Origin: Pandoraea terrae
GTDB taxonomy: Bacteria > Pseudomonadota > Gammaproteobacteria > Burkholderiales > Burkholderiaceae
DNA length: 64,000 nucleotides
Assembly (NCBI RefSeq): GCF_902459695.1
Contig: NZ_CABPRZ010000010.1
Location: forward strand, 124,001 to 188,000
Direction of reading: 5' to 3'
The notes under the pieces are model-generated. The model was not told the origin of the DNA. It worked only from the letters and a program-made list of their open reading frames with translations, and did not search any database. Every line of letters begins with the position of its first letter. The first letter of the stretch is position 1. Position numbers and translations under genes: made by a program. Shown here in pieces: positions 1-7,992 of the stretch.

Positions 1-1
1 A

Positions 2-1315
2 GCCGCTGCGACCGACCCGGCCTCGCATTACCTGTTCGGCAACATGGTCGTCGCCGATCCGATGTCGAACCTGCTCAAAGCGTTCGGCAGCCTCGCCACG
101 CTCGTGACCTTCGTGTACGGCCGCCAGTACCTGGAAGCGCGCGGTCTCGACCGCGGTGACTTCTACGTGCTGAGCCTGTTCTCGCTGCTCGGCCTGTCGG
201 TGATGATTTCGGGCAACAACTTCCTGACCCTGTACCTGGGCCTGGAGTTGATGTCGCTGTCGCTGTATGCACTGGCTGCCGTCTGGCGCGATTCGCAGAA
301 CTCGATCGAGTCGGCCATGAAGTACTACGTGCTCGGCGCGTTGGCTTCGGGCTTTCTGCTGTACGGCATGTCGATGATGTACGGTGCGACCGGCTCGCTG
401 GAACTGGCGAAGGTTTTCGAAGTGATCGCTTCGGGCGCCGTCAACAAGATCGTGCTGGTGTTCGGCGTGGTGTTTGTCGTGGCCGGCCTGGCGTTCAAGC
501 TTGGCGCCGCGCCGTTCCACATGTGGGTGCCGGACGTCTATCACGGCGCCCCGACGCCCGTGACGCTGCTGATCGCCGGCGCACCGAAGCTGGGTGCGTT
601 CGCGCTGTTGCTGCGCTTGCTCGTCGAAGGCATGCTGCCGCTGGCGATCGATTGGCAGCAAATGCTGATCATCCTGGCGGTCCTGTCGCTCGTCGTCGGT
701 AACCTGACCGCGATCGTGCAGACGAACACCAAGCGCCTGCTGGCGTACTCGACGATCTCGCACATGGGATTCGTGCTGCTCGGCATGCTCTCGGGCGTGG
801 TCGGCGGCAAGATCGACGGCATTGCCGGCGCCTATGGTTCGGCCCTGTTCTACAGCGTGATCTACCTGCTCACGACGCTCGGCACGTTCGGCGTGGTGCT
901 GTTGCTCTCGCGCAAGGGCTTTGAAGCCGAGAACCTTTCGGATCTGAAGGGTCTTAATCAACGTAGCCCGTGGTTTGCGTTCGTGATGCTGCTGCTGATG
1001 TTCTCGCTGGCCGGCATTCCGCCGATGGCGGGCTTCTATGCCAAGCTCGCGGTGCTGCAGGCGGTGCTCAACGCCGGCATGACCTGGCTGGCCGTGGTCG
1101 CGGTGATCACGTCGCTGATCGGTGCGTTCTACTACCTGCGTGTCGTCAAGCTGATGTACTTCGATGCGCCGGAAGACACCATGCCGCTGGAAGGGGGCCT
1201 GTCGATGCGCGTCGTGCTGTCGATCAACGGCCTGGCGATGCTGTATTTCGGTTTGCTGCCCAGCTCGCTGATGGACTGGTGCCTGCAGACCATCAAGCTG
1301 ACGTTGGCCAGCTAA
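2..1315 (+). CDS. nuoN: NADH-quinone oxidoreductase subunit N (5' end outside window)
   Basis: Membrane proton-pumping subunit N of respiratory complex I. The frame is open to the window edge, so the start and roughly the first 60 residues are missing; the ATG at 44 is internal. The visible 437 residues contain many hydrophobic membrane segments, the family motif [15 protein letters not shown] and [14 protein letters not shown], both typical of the antiporter-like Nuo subunits (proton_antipo_M). NuoN is normally the last structural gene of the nuo operon, and the DUF2818 gene that follows 32 bases later is its usual neighbour in Burkholderiales. Identification is firm. Confidence 0.97.
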   Translation, partial: AAATDPASHYLFGNMVVADPMSNLLKAFGSLATLVTFVYGRQYLEARGLDRGDFYVLSLFSLLGLSVMISGNNFLTLYLGLELMSLSLYALAAVWRDSQNSIESAMKYYVLGALASGFLLYGMSMMYGATGSLELAKVFEVIASGAVNKIVLVFGVVFVVAGLAFKLGAAPFHMWVPDVYHGAPTPVTLLIAGAPKLGAFALLLRLLVEGMLPLAIDWQQMLIILAVLSLVVGNLTAIVQTNTKRLLAYSTISHMGFVLLGMLSGVVGGKIDGIAGAYGSALFYSVIYLLTTLGTFGVVLLLSRKGFEAENLSDLKGLNQRSPWFAFVMLLLMFSLAGIPPMAGFYAKLAVLQAVLNAGMTWLAVVAVITSLIGAFYYLRVVKLMYFDAPEDTMPLEGGLSMRVVLSINGLAMLYFGLLPSSLMDWCLQTIKLTLAS

Positions 1316-1347
1316 GGCCGGCCGACGTTAGACAACGGAGACGATAC

Positions 1348-1656
1348 GTGGGCCTGTCCGCCGGCGCTTGGTTCGTGATTCTGCTGGCGCTGGTCGGCGC
1401 CAACCTGCCGTTCGTCAATCAGCGCCTTTTTGCGGTGGCCCCGATGGGCCGCCCCGTCAAGGCGCTGTGGCTGCGGCTCGTGGAAATGGTCGTGGCGTAC
1501 TTCGTGGTGGGCCTGTTGGCCTGGCTCGTCGAATCGCGTATTGGCAATGTATTCGGGCAGGGCTGGGAGTTCTACGCGGTGACCGCGGCGTTGTTCGTGG
1601 TGTTCGCGTTTCCCGGCTTCGTCTACCGGTATTTGTGGCGTCACCGGCGTGCTTGA
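1348..1656 (+). CDS. DUF2818 family small membrane protein
   Basis: A 102-residue hydrophobic protein with about three predicted membrane segments. It starts at GTG 1348, supported by GGAG at 1337-1340 with good spacing; a longer upstream frame only overlaps nuoN and is not needed. From memory, this small protein follows nuoN in many Burkholderiales and is named DUF2818. Its function is unknown; position suggests a link to complex I, which is inference. A strong terminator follows 16 bases downstream, so this is probably the last gene of the nuo operon. Confidence 0.8.
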   Translation: MGLSAGAWFVILLALVGANLPFVNQRLFAVAPMGRPVKALWLRLVEMVVAYFVVGLLAWLVESRIGNVFGQGWEFYAVTAALFVVFAFPGFVYRYLWRHRRA

Positions 1657-1672
1657 CCGCCGTACGCACGTG

Positions 1673-1700
1673 ACGCCGCCTTCGGGCGGCGTTTTGCTTT
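1673..1700 (+). terminator. Rho-independent terminator of the nuo operon
   Basis: Perfect 8-bp GC stem (ACGCCGCC / GGCGGCGT) with a TTCG tetraloop, followed directly by TTTTGCTTT. It lies just after the DUF2818 stop codon and before the Nudix gene. Confidence 0.85.
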
Positions 1701-1761
1701 GTATTTCCTGAATTATCGTGCGCCGGCGGCTTTGCCCGGTGCAATGACACCTGGAGCCGTC

Positions 1762-2355
1762 ATGACCCAGTCGTTCCAAGATGACCGACATCTGGTCGAA
1801 ACCCGCATCGATGGCGAAACCGTCTACGACGGGGCGTTCCTGACCATCAAGCGCGATCGGGTGCGCCTGCCCGACGGCAAGGAGGCCACGCGCGAATACA
1901 CCACGCACCCCGGCGCGGTCATGGTCATTCCGCTATTCGATGACGGCCGCGTGCTCATGGAGCGCCAATACCGCTACCCGCTGGCGCGCGTGATGAACGA
2001 ACTGCCGGCCGGCAAGCTCGATGAAGCGGAAGGCGGACTCGCGTGCGCCAAGCGCGAACTGCTCGAGGAAACCGGGTATCAGGCCACCGAATGGCATTAC
2101 CTGACGCGAATTCATCCAGTGATCTCGTATTCGACGGAATTCATCGACATCTGGCTGGCACGCGGCTTGACGGCCGGCGAGCGCAAGCTCGACGACGGCG
2201 AATTTCTCGAAATCTTCACCCTGCCGGCGACGGAGCTCCTGGCCTGGGTCCGGGCGGGCCGTGTGACGGACGTCAAGACCATCATCGGCGCGTTTTGGCT
2301 GGAGAAGCTATTATCGAATCAGTGGCAGCCCGGCGAACGTTCGCCGCTGCGTTGA
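1762..2355 (+). CDS. Nudix hydrolase, ADP-ribose pyrophosphatase type
   Basis: A 197-residue cytoplasmic hydrolase of nucleoside diphosphates linked to another moiety. The Nudix box GX5EX7REUXEEXGU is complete at residues 84-106 (G84, E90, then RELLEETGY). The PGAV motif before it and the overall length match the ADP-ribose/ADP-sugar pyrophosphatase subgroup (NudF-like). The start at ATG 1762 is chosen because GGAG lies 5 bases upstream; ATG 1744 is an in-frame alternative without a good ribosome binding site. It begins after the nuo terminator and is followed 26 bases later by the DUF1178 gene, so the two may be cotranscribed. The exact substrate cannot be told from sequence. Confidence 0.9.
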   Translation: MTQSFQDDRHLVETRIDGETVYDGAFLTIKRDRVRLPDGKEATREYTTHPGAVMVIPLFDDGRVLMERQYRYPLARVMNELPAGKLDEAEGGLACAKRELLEETGYQATEWHYLTRIHPVISYSTEFIDIWLARGLTAGERKLDDGEFLEIFTLPATELLAWVRAGRVTDVKTIIGAFWLEKLLSNQWQPGERSPLR

Positions 2356-2381
2356 GTTTCGGAGAAAGGTCCATCAGTGTC

Positions 2382-2828
2382 ATGAAGGTTTTCGACTTGC
2401 GTTGTGCCCACGATCACACGTTTGAGGGCTGGTTCGGCTCCGAAGACGATTTCGTCTCGCAGCAGGATCGCGGGCTGGTTACGTGTCCCATTTGCGGCGA
2501 CACTGCCGTCACGCGCCTGCCGTCGGCGCCGCGCCTGAACCTGTCGGGCGCAACGGCCCGCAAGCCTGCGGTGGGCACGGACGATCCCGCGCGGACGAAG
2601 CAACAGTTGCAGGCGCTGTGGATGAAGGCTGTGCGGCGTGTCCTGGCGAACACGGAGGACGTCGGCGACCGGTTCGCCGAGGAAGCGCGCCGGATTCATT
2701 ACGACGAAGCACCCGAACGGAGCATTCGCGGTAGCGCAACGCTTGAGGAAACGCAGGCGCTGGCAGAGGAGGGTATCGAGGTGATGCCGTTGCCGCTGCC
2801 CGAAGGGTTGAAGGACACATTGCAGTAG
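2382..2828 (+). CDS. DUF1178 family protein
   Basis: A 148-residue protein with the DUF1178 N-terminal signature: MKVFDLRC, then HTFEGWF, then CPICG. Cys8, Cys35 and Cys38 with a nearby His look like a zinc-ribbon knuckle. The ATG at 2382 has GGAGAAAGG about 12 bases upstream. The family is widespread in proteobacteria and has no established function. It lies directly downstream of the Nudix gene on the same strand, which suggests joint transcription but does not reveal a role. Confidence 0.85.
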   Translation: MKVFDLRCAHDHTFEGWFGSEDDFVSQQDRGLVTCPICGDTAVTRLPSAPRLNLSGATARKPAVGTDDPARTKQQLQALWMKAVRRVLANTEDVGDRFAEEARRIHYDEAPERSIRGSATLEETQALAEEGIEVMPLPLPEGLKDTLQ

Positions 2829-2923
2829 CACGTTGCGGCAGTACGTTTCACTCAGGCGCGGCGCGCAGGCAGCACTCGGCGCGCCGTGATCGGCGGCACA
2901 ATATTCGGCGGGAGGCACCCCTT

Positions 2924-3382
2924 ATGGCGGCGTTGGAATACTATTTCGAGGACTTTGCAGTCGGCGATACGTTCGACCTCGGCGAGTACACGTTTTCCGC
3001 CGATGAGATCGTGGCTTTTGCGAAGCAGTTCGATCCGCAACCGTTTCATCTCGATGAAGCCGGCGGGAAAGCCTCGCATTTCGGCGGACTCGTCGCCAGT
3101 GGCTGGCATACGTGCAGCATCATGATGCGGCTGAACGTCGTGCAGATGGTGAGCCGCTCTGCGAGCATGGGCTCGCCCGGCGTCGAGGAAATTCGTTGGC
3201 TCAAGCCGGTGCGTCCCGGCGACACGCTCAACGTGACGAGCACGACGCTCGCGGTGCGGGCCTCACAGAGCAAGCCCGATCGCGGCACGGTCACGCAACT
3301 GTGGACCGCCACCAATCAGCATGGCGAAGAAGTCTGCCGCTTCAAGGGTACGGGGATGTACCGGCGGCGTTCCGCAGGCTGA
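2924..3382 (+). CDS. MaoC-like (R)-specific acyl-CoA hydratase/dehydratase family protein
   Basis: A 152-residue single hot-dog domain. The hydratase motif DPQPFHLDE with catalytic-type Asp38 and His42 is present, followed by the glycine-rich GGLVASGWHT helix region typical of MaoC dehydratases. Members hydrate trans-2-enoyl-CoA, but many act on other thioesters, so the substrate is open. The ATG at 2924 is preceded by GGAGG at 2911-2915, an ideal ribosome binding site. It stands alone on the plus strand and converges on the minus-strand DUF1508 gene. Confidence 0.88.
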   Translation: MAALEYYFEDFAVGDTFDLGEYTFSADEIVAFAKQFDPQPFHLDEAGGKASHFGGLVASGWHTCSIMMRLNVVQMVSRSASMGSPGVEEIRWLKPVRPGDTLNVTSTTLAVRASQSKPDRGTVTQLWTATNQHGEEVCRFKGTGMYRRRSAG

Positions 3383-3473
3383 TGCCGGGCGGCAGCCGGT
3401 CGCCCGACCCCGCCGCACAACGAATCCCGGCGATGCGCTGGCCCGAACGGCGCCTGCTTCGGTCATCCGCCGG

Positions 3474-3809
3474 TCAATGCGACAAATCGCTCACCGAGGC
3501 CGCCGGCGCGTCGTGCTTCACGGCCGCGATGCCGGCTTCCATCTGGTCACCCGACGAGAACATCTGGCTTTGGCCGATGATTTCGCCGTTGCGGGCCTTC
3601 AAAACAAAATAAGGGCGGCCGGAGGTCGATGTCTTGCGCTCGAAACGGTGATCTTCGGCGGAATTCTTGCGTACGGACTCGATGCCGTTCTGCGCCGATG
3701 CGCGCGCCTTGTAGGTCTCCGATGAGAGGATGACCTGGCCCGATTCGGCCAACAGCGTAAAGTGAAATTCACCGTTGGCGGCACGCTTGAGTTCGAATTT
3801 GCCTGACAT
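3474..3809 (-). CDS. DUF1508 (YegP-like, UPF0339) protein
   Basis: A 111-residue protein made of two tandem copies of the about 50-residue DUF1508 repeat. Copy 1 begins GKFELKRAANGEFHFTL and copy 2 contains GRPYFVLKARNGEIIG; each copy has a SGDQMEAGI- or ASAQNGIES-type helix. The start is the internal ATG complementary to 3807-3809, because GGGAGA lies just upstream on the minus strand and the protein then begins at the first repeat. A longer frame upstream has no family similarity. The function is unknown; it is a common small cytoplasmic protein. Confidence 0.85.
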   Translation of the reverse strand: MSGKFELKRAANGEFHFTLLAESGQVILSSETYKARASAQNGIESVRKNSAEDHRFERKTSTSGRPYFVLKARNGEIIGQSQMFSSGDQMEAGIAAVKHDAPAASVSDLSH

Positions 3810-3997
3810 GTGGATCTCCCGGAAGCCAGCGGAGTGCACTGCGAACTGCAAGACCGGAGGCCGGCCGCCGGTGGGGGCGCAAGGATACCCACCGCGGCCG
3901 CAGCTCCGGCGGCCTCTTAGCTTAGCACTGCCCGCGCCCAGGCGAAACCGCAACTTGTTTCGAGGTGTAAACCCGGTGTTCACGGGCCACACGTGGC

Positions 3998-4690
3998 CTA
4001 GTGCTTCGCGTATTGCGTCGCGCCAAAGAGAATCTCGCGTGCCCGGTCGTCCTGCAGCGGCTTGCGGGCGTCAGCCAATACCTTCACGCCGCGCTGCACT
4101 GCCGGACGGGATTCTATCGTCTCGAACCAGCGTGCCACATTCGGGAAGTCGGCCATCGCCACGCCCTGGTTCTTCCACGAGCGCAGCCACGGCCAGATCG
4201 CGATGTCGGCGATCGAGTACTCGTCGCCCGCCACGTACGCAGCTTCGCCCAGCCGTTTGTCCAGCACGTTGTAGAGCCGCCTGGCTTCGTTCGTATAGCG
4301 CTTGATCGCGTAGTCGATCTTCTCGGGCGCGTAAATGCGGAAATGGTGGGCCTGACCCAGCATCGGGCCCACGCCGCCCATCTGGAACATCAGCCACTGC
4401 AACGCCTCGTACTTGCCGCGAACGTCGTCCGGCAGGAGTTTGCCGGTCTTGCCCGCCAGATACACGAGGATAGCGCCGGACTCGAACAGCGAAATCGGCT
4501 TGCCATCCGGCCCGTCTTCATCGACGATCGCCGGGATCTTGTTGTTCGGCGAAATCGACAGGAACTCGGACGTAAACTGGGCGCCCGCACCGATGTCGAT
4601 CGGATGGGCCCGATAGGGTAGGCCGCATTCCTCCAGCATGATATGGACCTTGTGGCCGTTGGGCGTCGCCCACGAATAGACCTGAATCAA
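3998..4690 (-). CDS. yfcG: YfcG-type glutathione S-transferase / disulfide-bond oxidoreductase
   Basis: A 230-residue two-domain GST (thioredoxin fold about residues 1-85, alpha-helical domain about 95-205). The N-terminal TPNGHK motif, SPNNKIPAIVD and GPMLGQAHHF closely match what I recall of E. coli YfcG, a GSH-dependent disulfide-bond reductase. The gene starts at a TTG codon (4690), which is well placed 6 bases after GAGGAG; no in-frame ATG fits the domain start. It lies downstream of the beta-oxidation pair on the same strand with a 62-base gap, so cotranscription is possible. Confidence 0.9.
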   Translation of the reverse strand: MIQVYSWATPNGHKVHIMLEECGLPYRAHPIDIGAGAQFTSEFLSISPNNKIPAIVDEDGPDGKPISLFESGAILVYLAGKTGKLLPDDVRGKYEALQWLMFQMGGVGPMLGQAHHFRIYAPEKIDYAIKRYTNEARRLYNVLDKRLGEAAYVAGDEYSIADIAIWPWLRSWKNQGVAMADFPNVARWFETIESRPAVQRGVKVLADARKPLQDDRAREILFGATQYAKH

Positions 4691-4752
4691 TTGCAGCTCC
4701 TCGAAGTCGGGTCGAGCAACCCGATTGTGTCACGGAAAAATCCCCTGTCGTC

Positions 4753-5532
4753 TCAGTCGTATTTCGCGGGACGTTTTTCAAGGAATGCGCTGATCCCCTC
4801 AAGGCCATCCGCATGATGCAGCGCGGCCACGAAACTGTCGCGCTCGGCGCCGAGTTGCGGCGTGAGCGGTTGTGTGGCGCCCGAATCGATCAGCCCCTTG
4901 ATGCGGCCGACCGCATGCGGCGACAGTTGCGCCAGGTCCGTTGCCCAGTTGAGCGCTTCGGCGCGCGCCTGTCCCGGCGCGACCACGCGATTGACGAGCC
5001 CCGCGCTGGCCAGCCTCGGCGCCCCGATCGGCTTGCCTTCGAGCAGGATCTCCGTGGCCAGCGGCCGGGGCAGGGCTTGCGACAGGAACCACGAGCCGCC
5101 GCCGTCGGGCGTCAGCCCTACCTTGACATACGCCATCACGAACTTGGCATTCTCCGCGGCCACGAGCAAATCGCAGGCGAGCGCCAGCGAGAAACCGGCG
5201 CCGGCCGCGGCGCCCTCGACCGCGGCGATGATCGGCTTGGGGCACGCGCGCAGCGCCTCGATCCATTCGGCGAGCGCGTCGATGCTTTGCGCCTGCACTG
5301 CCGGGTCCTTCTGGCGATTCTCGAGCAGGCGGTTGAGATTGCCGCCGGCGCAGAAGAAGTTGTCGGCGCCGGTGAGGACCACGGCCCGAATGGACGAATC
5401 GCGTTCGGCCGTGGCCAGCGCTTCCACGCCGGCCGCGTACATGTCCGGATGCAACGCATTGCGCGCACCGGGATTGGACAGCGTCAGCACCAGGGTCTGG
5501 TCGACGCGTTCGGCAAGCAGTTCAGCGCTCAT
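4753..5532 (-). CDS. paaG: Enoyl-CoA hydratase/isomerase (crotonase), PaaG-like
   Basis: A 259-residue crotonase-fold protein. The oxyanion-hole segments are clear: GADNFFCAGGNL near residue 60 and AAVEGAAAGAGFSLALACDL near residue 105. The PDGGGSW segment about residue 140 has a small side chain or Asp where classical hydratases have a catalytic Glu, as in PaaG-type isomerases. It begins 10 bases after the stop of the PaaH-like dehydrogenase, with GAGGAG upstream, so the two form an operon. The phenylacetate link is inferred from that pairing; a general beta-oxidation role is possible. Confidence 0.8.
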   Translation of the reverse strand: MSAELLAERVDQTLVLTLSNPGARNALHPDMYAAGVEALATAERDSSIRAVVLTGADNFFCAGGNLNRLLENRQKDPAVQAQSIDALAEWIEALRACPKPIIAAVEGAAAGAGFSLALACDLLVAAENAKFVMAYVKVGLTPDGGGSWFLSQALPRPLATEILLEGKPIGAPRLASAGLVNRVVAPGQARAEALNWATDLAQLSPHAVGRIKGLIDSGATQPLTPQLGAERDSFVAALHHADGLEGISAFLEKRPAKYD

Positions 5533-5542
5533 ACCCCTCTCC

Positions 5543-7072
5543 TCACTGTTCGTCGGTCAACAGCGACACGCCAAGCTGTGCGCGGCGCGTGAGCCACGGC
5601 GACGGCCGGTACCGTTGGTCGCCGTAGAACGCCTGCAGATTGCGCAGGACGGTCAGCAGTTGCCGTGCACCCACGGCGTCGCCCATGGCGAGCGGTCCCT
5701 TCGCGTAGCCCAGGCCAAGCGTTACGGCCAAGTCGATGTCCTGCGGACTGGCGATGCGCTGCTGCGCGATATCCGCGCCGATGTTGACGATGGCCGCGAT
5801 CACGCGCTGTGCCACGAACCCCGCCGAATCGTGGATCACGGTCACCGGCGTGCCGCCCTGCGCGAACAGCGCGTGCGCGGCGTCGCGGAATTCGGGCAGC
5901 GTGACCGGTGTCGTCATCACGGTGTGGCGGCGTGCGCCGGCCAGCGGCAGCAGCGTGTCGATGGCGACGGTACGGGTGGGGTCCAGCTGCTGTTCGACGG
6001 CGCACGTCGTGGCATCGAGCCCCAGCGGCGTGACGACGATCAGCGCCTGCGCCGACGGCGTGCCGCCGTCTTCGATGGTCACGCCGGTGGCGCCCAGCAG
6101 TTCGACGACGGCAGCGAAGCCGCGCGTATCGGCCCGGCTGACCCACACGCTCGCGGGCAGCGTGGTCGGCGCGGGCGCCTCCGGCTCGACTTGCGGTTTG
6201 CCGTCGACGTAGCGGTAGAATCCTTCGCCGACCTTGCGGCCGAGCAGGCCGCCGGCATGACGCACCGCGGTGATCGGCGAAGGGCGATAGCGCGCTTCTT
6301 CGTAGAACTGATGGTAGATCGATTCCATCACCGGGTGCGAGACGTCCAGCGCGGTCAGATCGAGCAGTTCGAACGTGCCCAGACGGAAGCCGGCCTGTTC
6401 GCGCAGGATGCGGTCAATGTCGGCAAACGAGGCAATGCCCTCGCTCGCGACACGCAGCCCCTCGGTGTTCAGGCCCCGGCCGGCATGATTGACGATGAAG
6501 CCGGGCATGTCCTTGCAGCGCACGGCCGTGTGGCCCATGCGGCGTCCCAGGGCGAGCAGCGCATCGCCCACGGCCGGGGCGGTGCGAAGCCCGTCGATCA
6601 CCTCGACGACCTTCATCAGCGGCACGGGGTTGAAGAAATGGTAGCCGGCCACGCGCGACGGCTTGTCGCATCCGGCGGCGATCGCCGTGATCGACAGCGA
6701 CGACGTGTTCGAGGCCAGAATGCAGTCCCCCGGCACGATCGCCTCGAGCTGCCTGAACAGTTCGCGCTTGACGTCGAGCTTCTCGACGATCGCCTCGATC
6801 ACGAGTTGACAGTCGGCCAGATCGGCCAGCGCGTCGCATGCCTTGAAGCGGGCCATCGTCGCGTCGGCTTGCGCCGTGTCGATCTTGCCCTTGGCGGCAA
6901 GTTTGTCAAGCGTATCGCGCAGGGCGGTCAAGGCGGCGTCGACGGCTGCGCGGTTCGTGTCGTACAGCTTGACGGTCAGGCCGGCTTGTGCCGCGATCTG
7001 GGCGATGCCGCGGCCCATCGCGCCGGTACCGACCAGCCCGAGGGTTTCAATGGGGGGGAGCATTGCAGTCAT
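5543..7072 (-). CDS. paaH: 3-hydroxyacyl-CoA dehydrogenase, PaaH-like
   Basis: A 509-residue dehydrogenase that oxidises 3-hydroxyacyl-CoA with NAD. The N-terminal Rossmann domain has GLVGTGAMGRGIAQ; the catalytic-region motifs SNTSSLSITAIA and GYHFFNPVPLMKVVEV follow. There are two successive C-terminal 3HCDH_C domains, giving the about 505-residue PaaH/FadB2-long architecture. I chose the ATG complementary to 7070-7072 since the Rossmann fold starts ten residues later; the open frame continues upstream with unrelated sequence. It is the first gene of a minus-strand pair with the PaaG-like gene and diverges from the GST at 7257. Confidence 0.87.
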   Translation of the reverse strand: MTAMLPPIETLGLVGTGAMGRGIAQIAAQAGLTVKLYDTNRAAVDAALTALRDTLDKLAAKGKIDTAQADATMARFKACDALADLADCQLVIEAIVEKLDVKRELFRQLEAIVPGDCILASNTSSLSITAIAAGCDKPSRVAGYHFFNPVPLMKVVEVIDGLRTAPAVGDALLALGRRMGHTAVRCKDMPGFIVNHAGRGLNTEGLRVASEGIASFADIDRILREQAGFRLGTFELLDLTALDVSHPVMESIYHQFYEEARYRPSPITAVRHAGGLLGRKVGEGFYRYVDGKPQVEPEAPAPTTLPASVWVSRADTRGFAAVVELLGATGVTIEDGGTPSAQALIVVTPLGLDATTCAVEQQLDPTRTVAIDTLLPLAGARRHTVMTTPVTLPEFRDAAHALFAQGGTPVTVIHDSAGFVAQRVIAAIVNIGADIAQQRIASPQDIDLAVTLGLGYAKGPLAMGDAVGARQLLTVLRNLQAFYGDQRYRPSPWLTRRAQLGVSLLTDEQ

Positions 7073-7256
7073 TCGTATTCTCGAAGGTCCAGGGAAGCGT
7101 TGTCTCGTCGCTATTCTATCCCCGACCCATTGGTCGGGAAATGGATTTCCTGTGCATGCATGAGGATTCGGGACGCGAATGGGGTGGGCGGGGGCGTTCC
7201 GAGCGGATACACTGCACCCTCCGAACATTAACGCAAGAAACATCAAGGGAGACATC

Positions 7257-7913
7257 ATGTTGACGTTGTGTGGCTTCGCAATCAGCAATTACTACAACAA
7301 GGTCAAGCTGATCCTGATCGAGAAGGGCCTGCCATTCGAGGAGTCGCTGTCGCTGCCGAGTCAGGATGCGGCGCTGCTGGCGCATTCGCCGCTGGGCAAG
7401 GTGCCTTATCTGCAGACCGAGAACGGCTGGCTGTGCGAGTCTCAGGCCATCGCCGACTATCTGGAGATGCGCTATCCGGAGACGCCGCTGCTGTCGCGTG
7501 ATCCATGGCGCAATGCGAAGGAGCGAGAGCTGTTGACGATGCTCGAGCTGCATCTCGAACTGGTGGCGCGCGAATTGTACGGCCAGGCGTTCTTCGGCAG
7601 GACGATCACGGATGAGGCGAAAGCGCGCGCAGAGAAGTTGCTGCGGCGTCACATCGAGGCGTTCAAGCGGCTGGCGAAGTTCTCGCCGTATGTCGCAGGG
7701 GAAACGTTCTCAATGGTCGACTGCGCCGCCGTGGTGCATTTGCCGCTGGTGGGCATGGCGACGCAGACGGTCTTCGGCACCGATTTCCTGCAGGAGGCGG
7801 GGGTTGACTGGAAAGCCTACACGAAGTCGCTCGGGGAGCGTGCGTCCGTGCAGCGTGTGGTGGCCGACCGCAAGGCGTATATGGCCCAACAGGCCGAGCA
7901 AGCGGGGAAATAG
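7257..7913 (+). CDS. Glutathione S-transferase family protein
   Basis: A 218-residue cytosolic GST. The thioredoxin-like N-terminal domain contains SPLGKVPYLQTENG and the Glu-Ser pair (CESQAIADYLE) that binds the gamma-glutamyl part of glutathione; the helical C-terminal domain follows from about residue 90. The ATG at 7257 has AAGGGAGA directly upstream at ideal spacing; the longer frame starting at 7179 has no support. It is divergent from the PaaH-like gene across a 184-base intergenic region. Substrate unknown; it is not closely similar to the YfcG-type GST at 3998-4690. Confidence 0.88.
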   Translation: MLTLCGFAISNYYNKVKLILIEKGLPFEESLSLPSQDAALLAHSPLGKVPYLQTENGWLCESQAIADYLEMRYPETPLLSRDPWRNAKERELLTMLELHLELVARELYGQAFFGRTITDEAKARAEKLLRRHIEAFKRLAKFSPYVAGETFSMVDCAAVVHLPLVGMATQTVFGTDFLQEAGVDWKAYTKSLGERASVQRVVADRKAYMAQQAEQAGK

Positions 7914-7950
7914 TCGCAACCCGGGGTCGCAACCCGGAGTGGCAACCCGG
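7913..7950. repeat. Three tandem copies of a 13-bp unit
   Basis: GTCGCAACCCGG starts at 7913 and 7926, and the variant GTGGCAACCCGG at 7939. Together they form a 13-bp period immediately after the GST stop codon. The last copy runs into the hairpin at 7946-7973. Confidence 0.75.
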
Positions 7951-7973
7951 CGGCCATCAGGCTGACCGCCGGG
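7946..7973. terminator. Hairpin between convergent genes, possible terminator
   Basis: An 8-bp perfect GC stem (CCCGGCGG / CCGCCGGG) with a 12-base loop, located between the GST and the convergent aminotransferase gene. There is no T-tract, so termination is uncertain. Confidence 0.4.
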
Positions 7974-7992
7974 CTGGCCGTCGCGGCGCGGC

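Noticed and set aside
4862-7231. 789-codon plus-strand open frame
   Set aside because: It lies antisense to the PaaG/PaaH-like genes, has no recognisable domain, and its Arg/Ala-rich translation is typical of a high-GC shadow frame.
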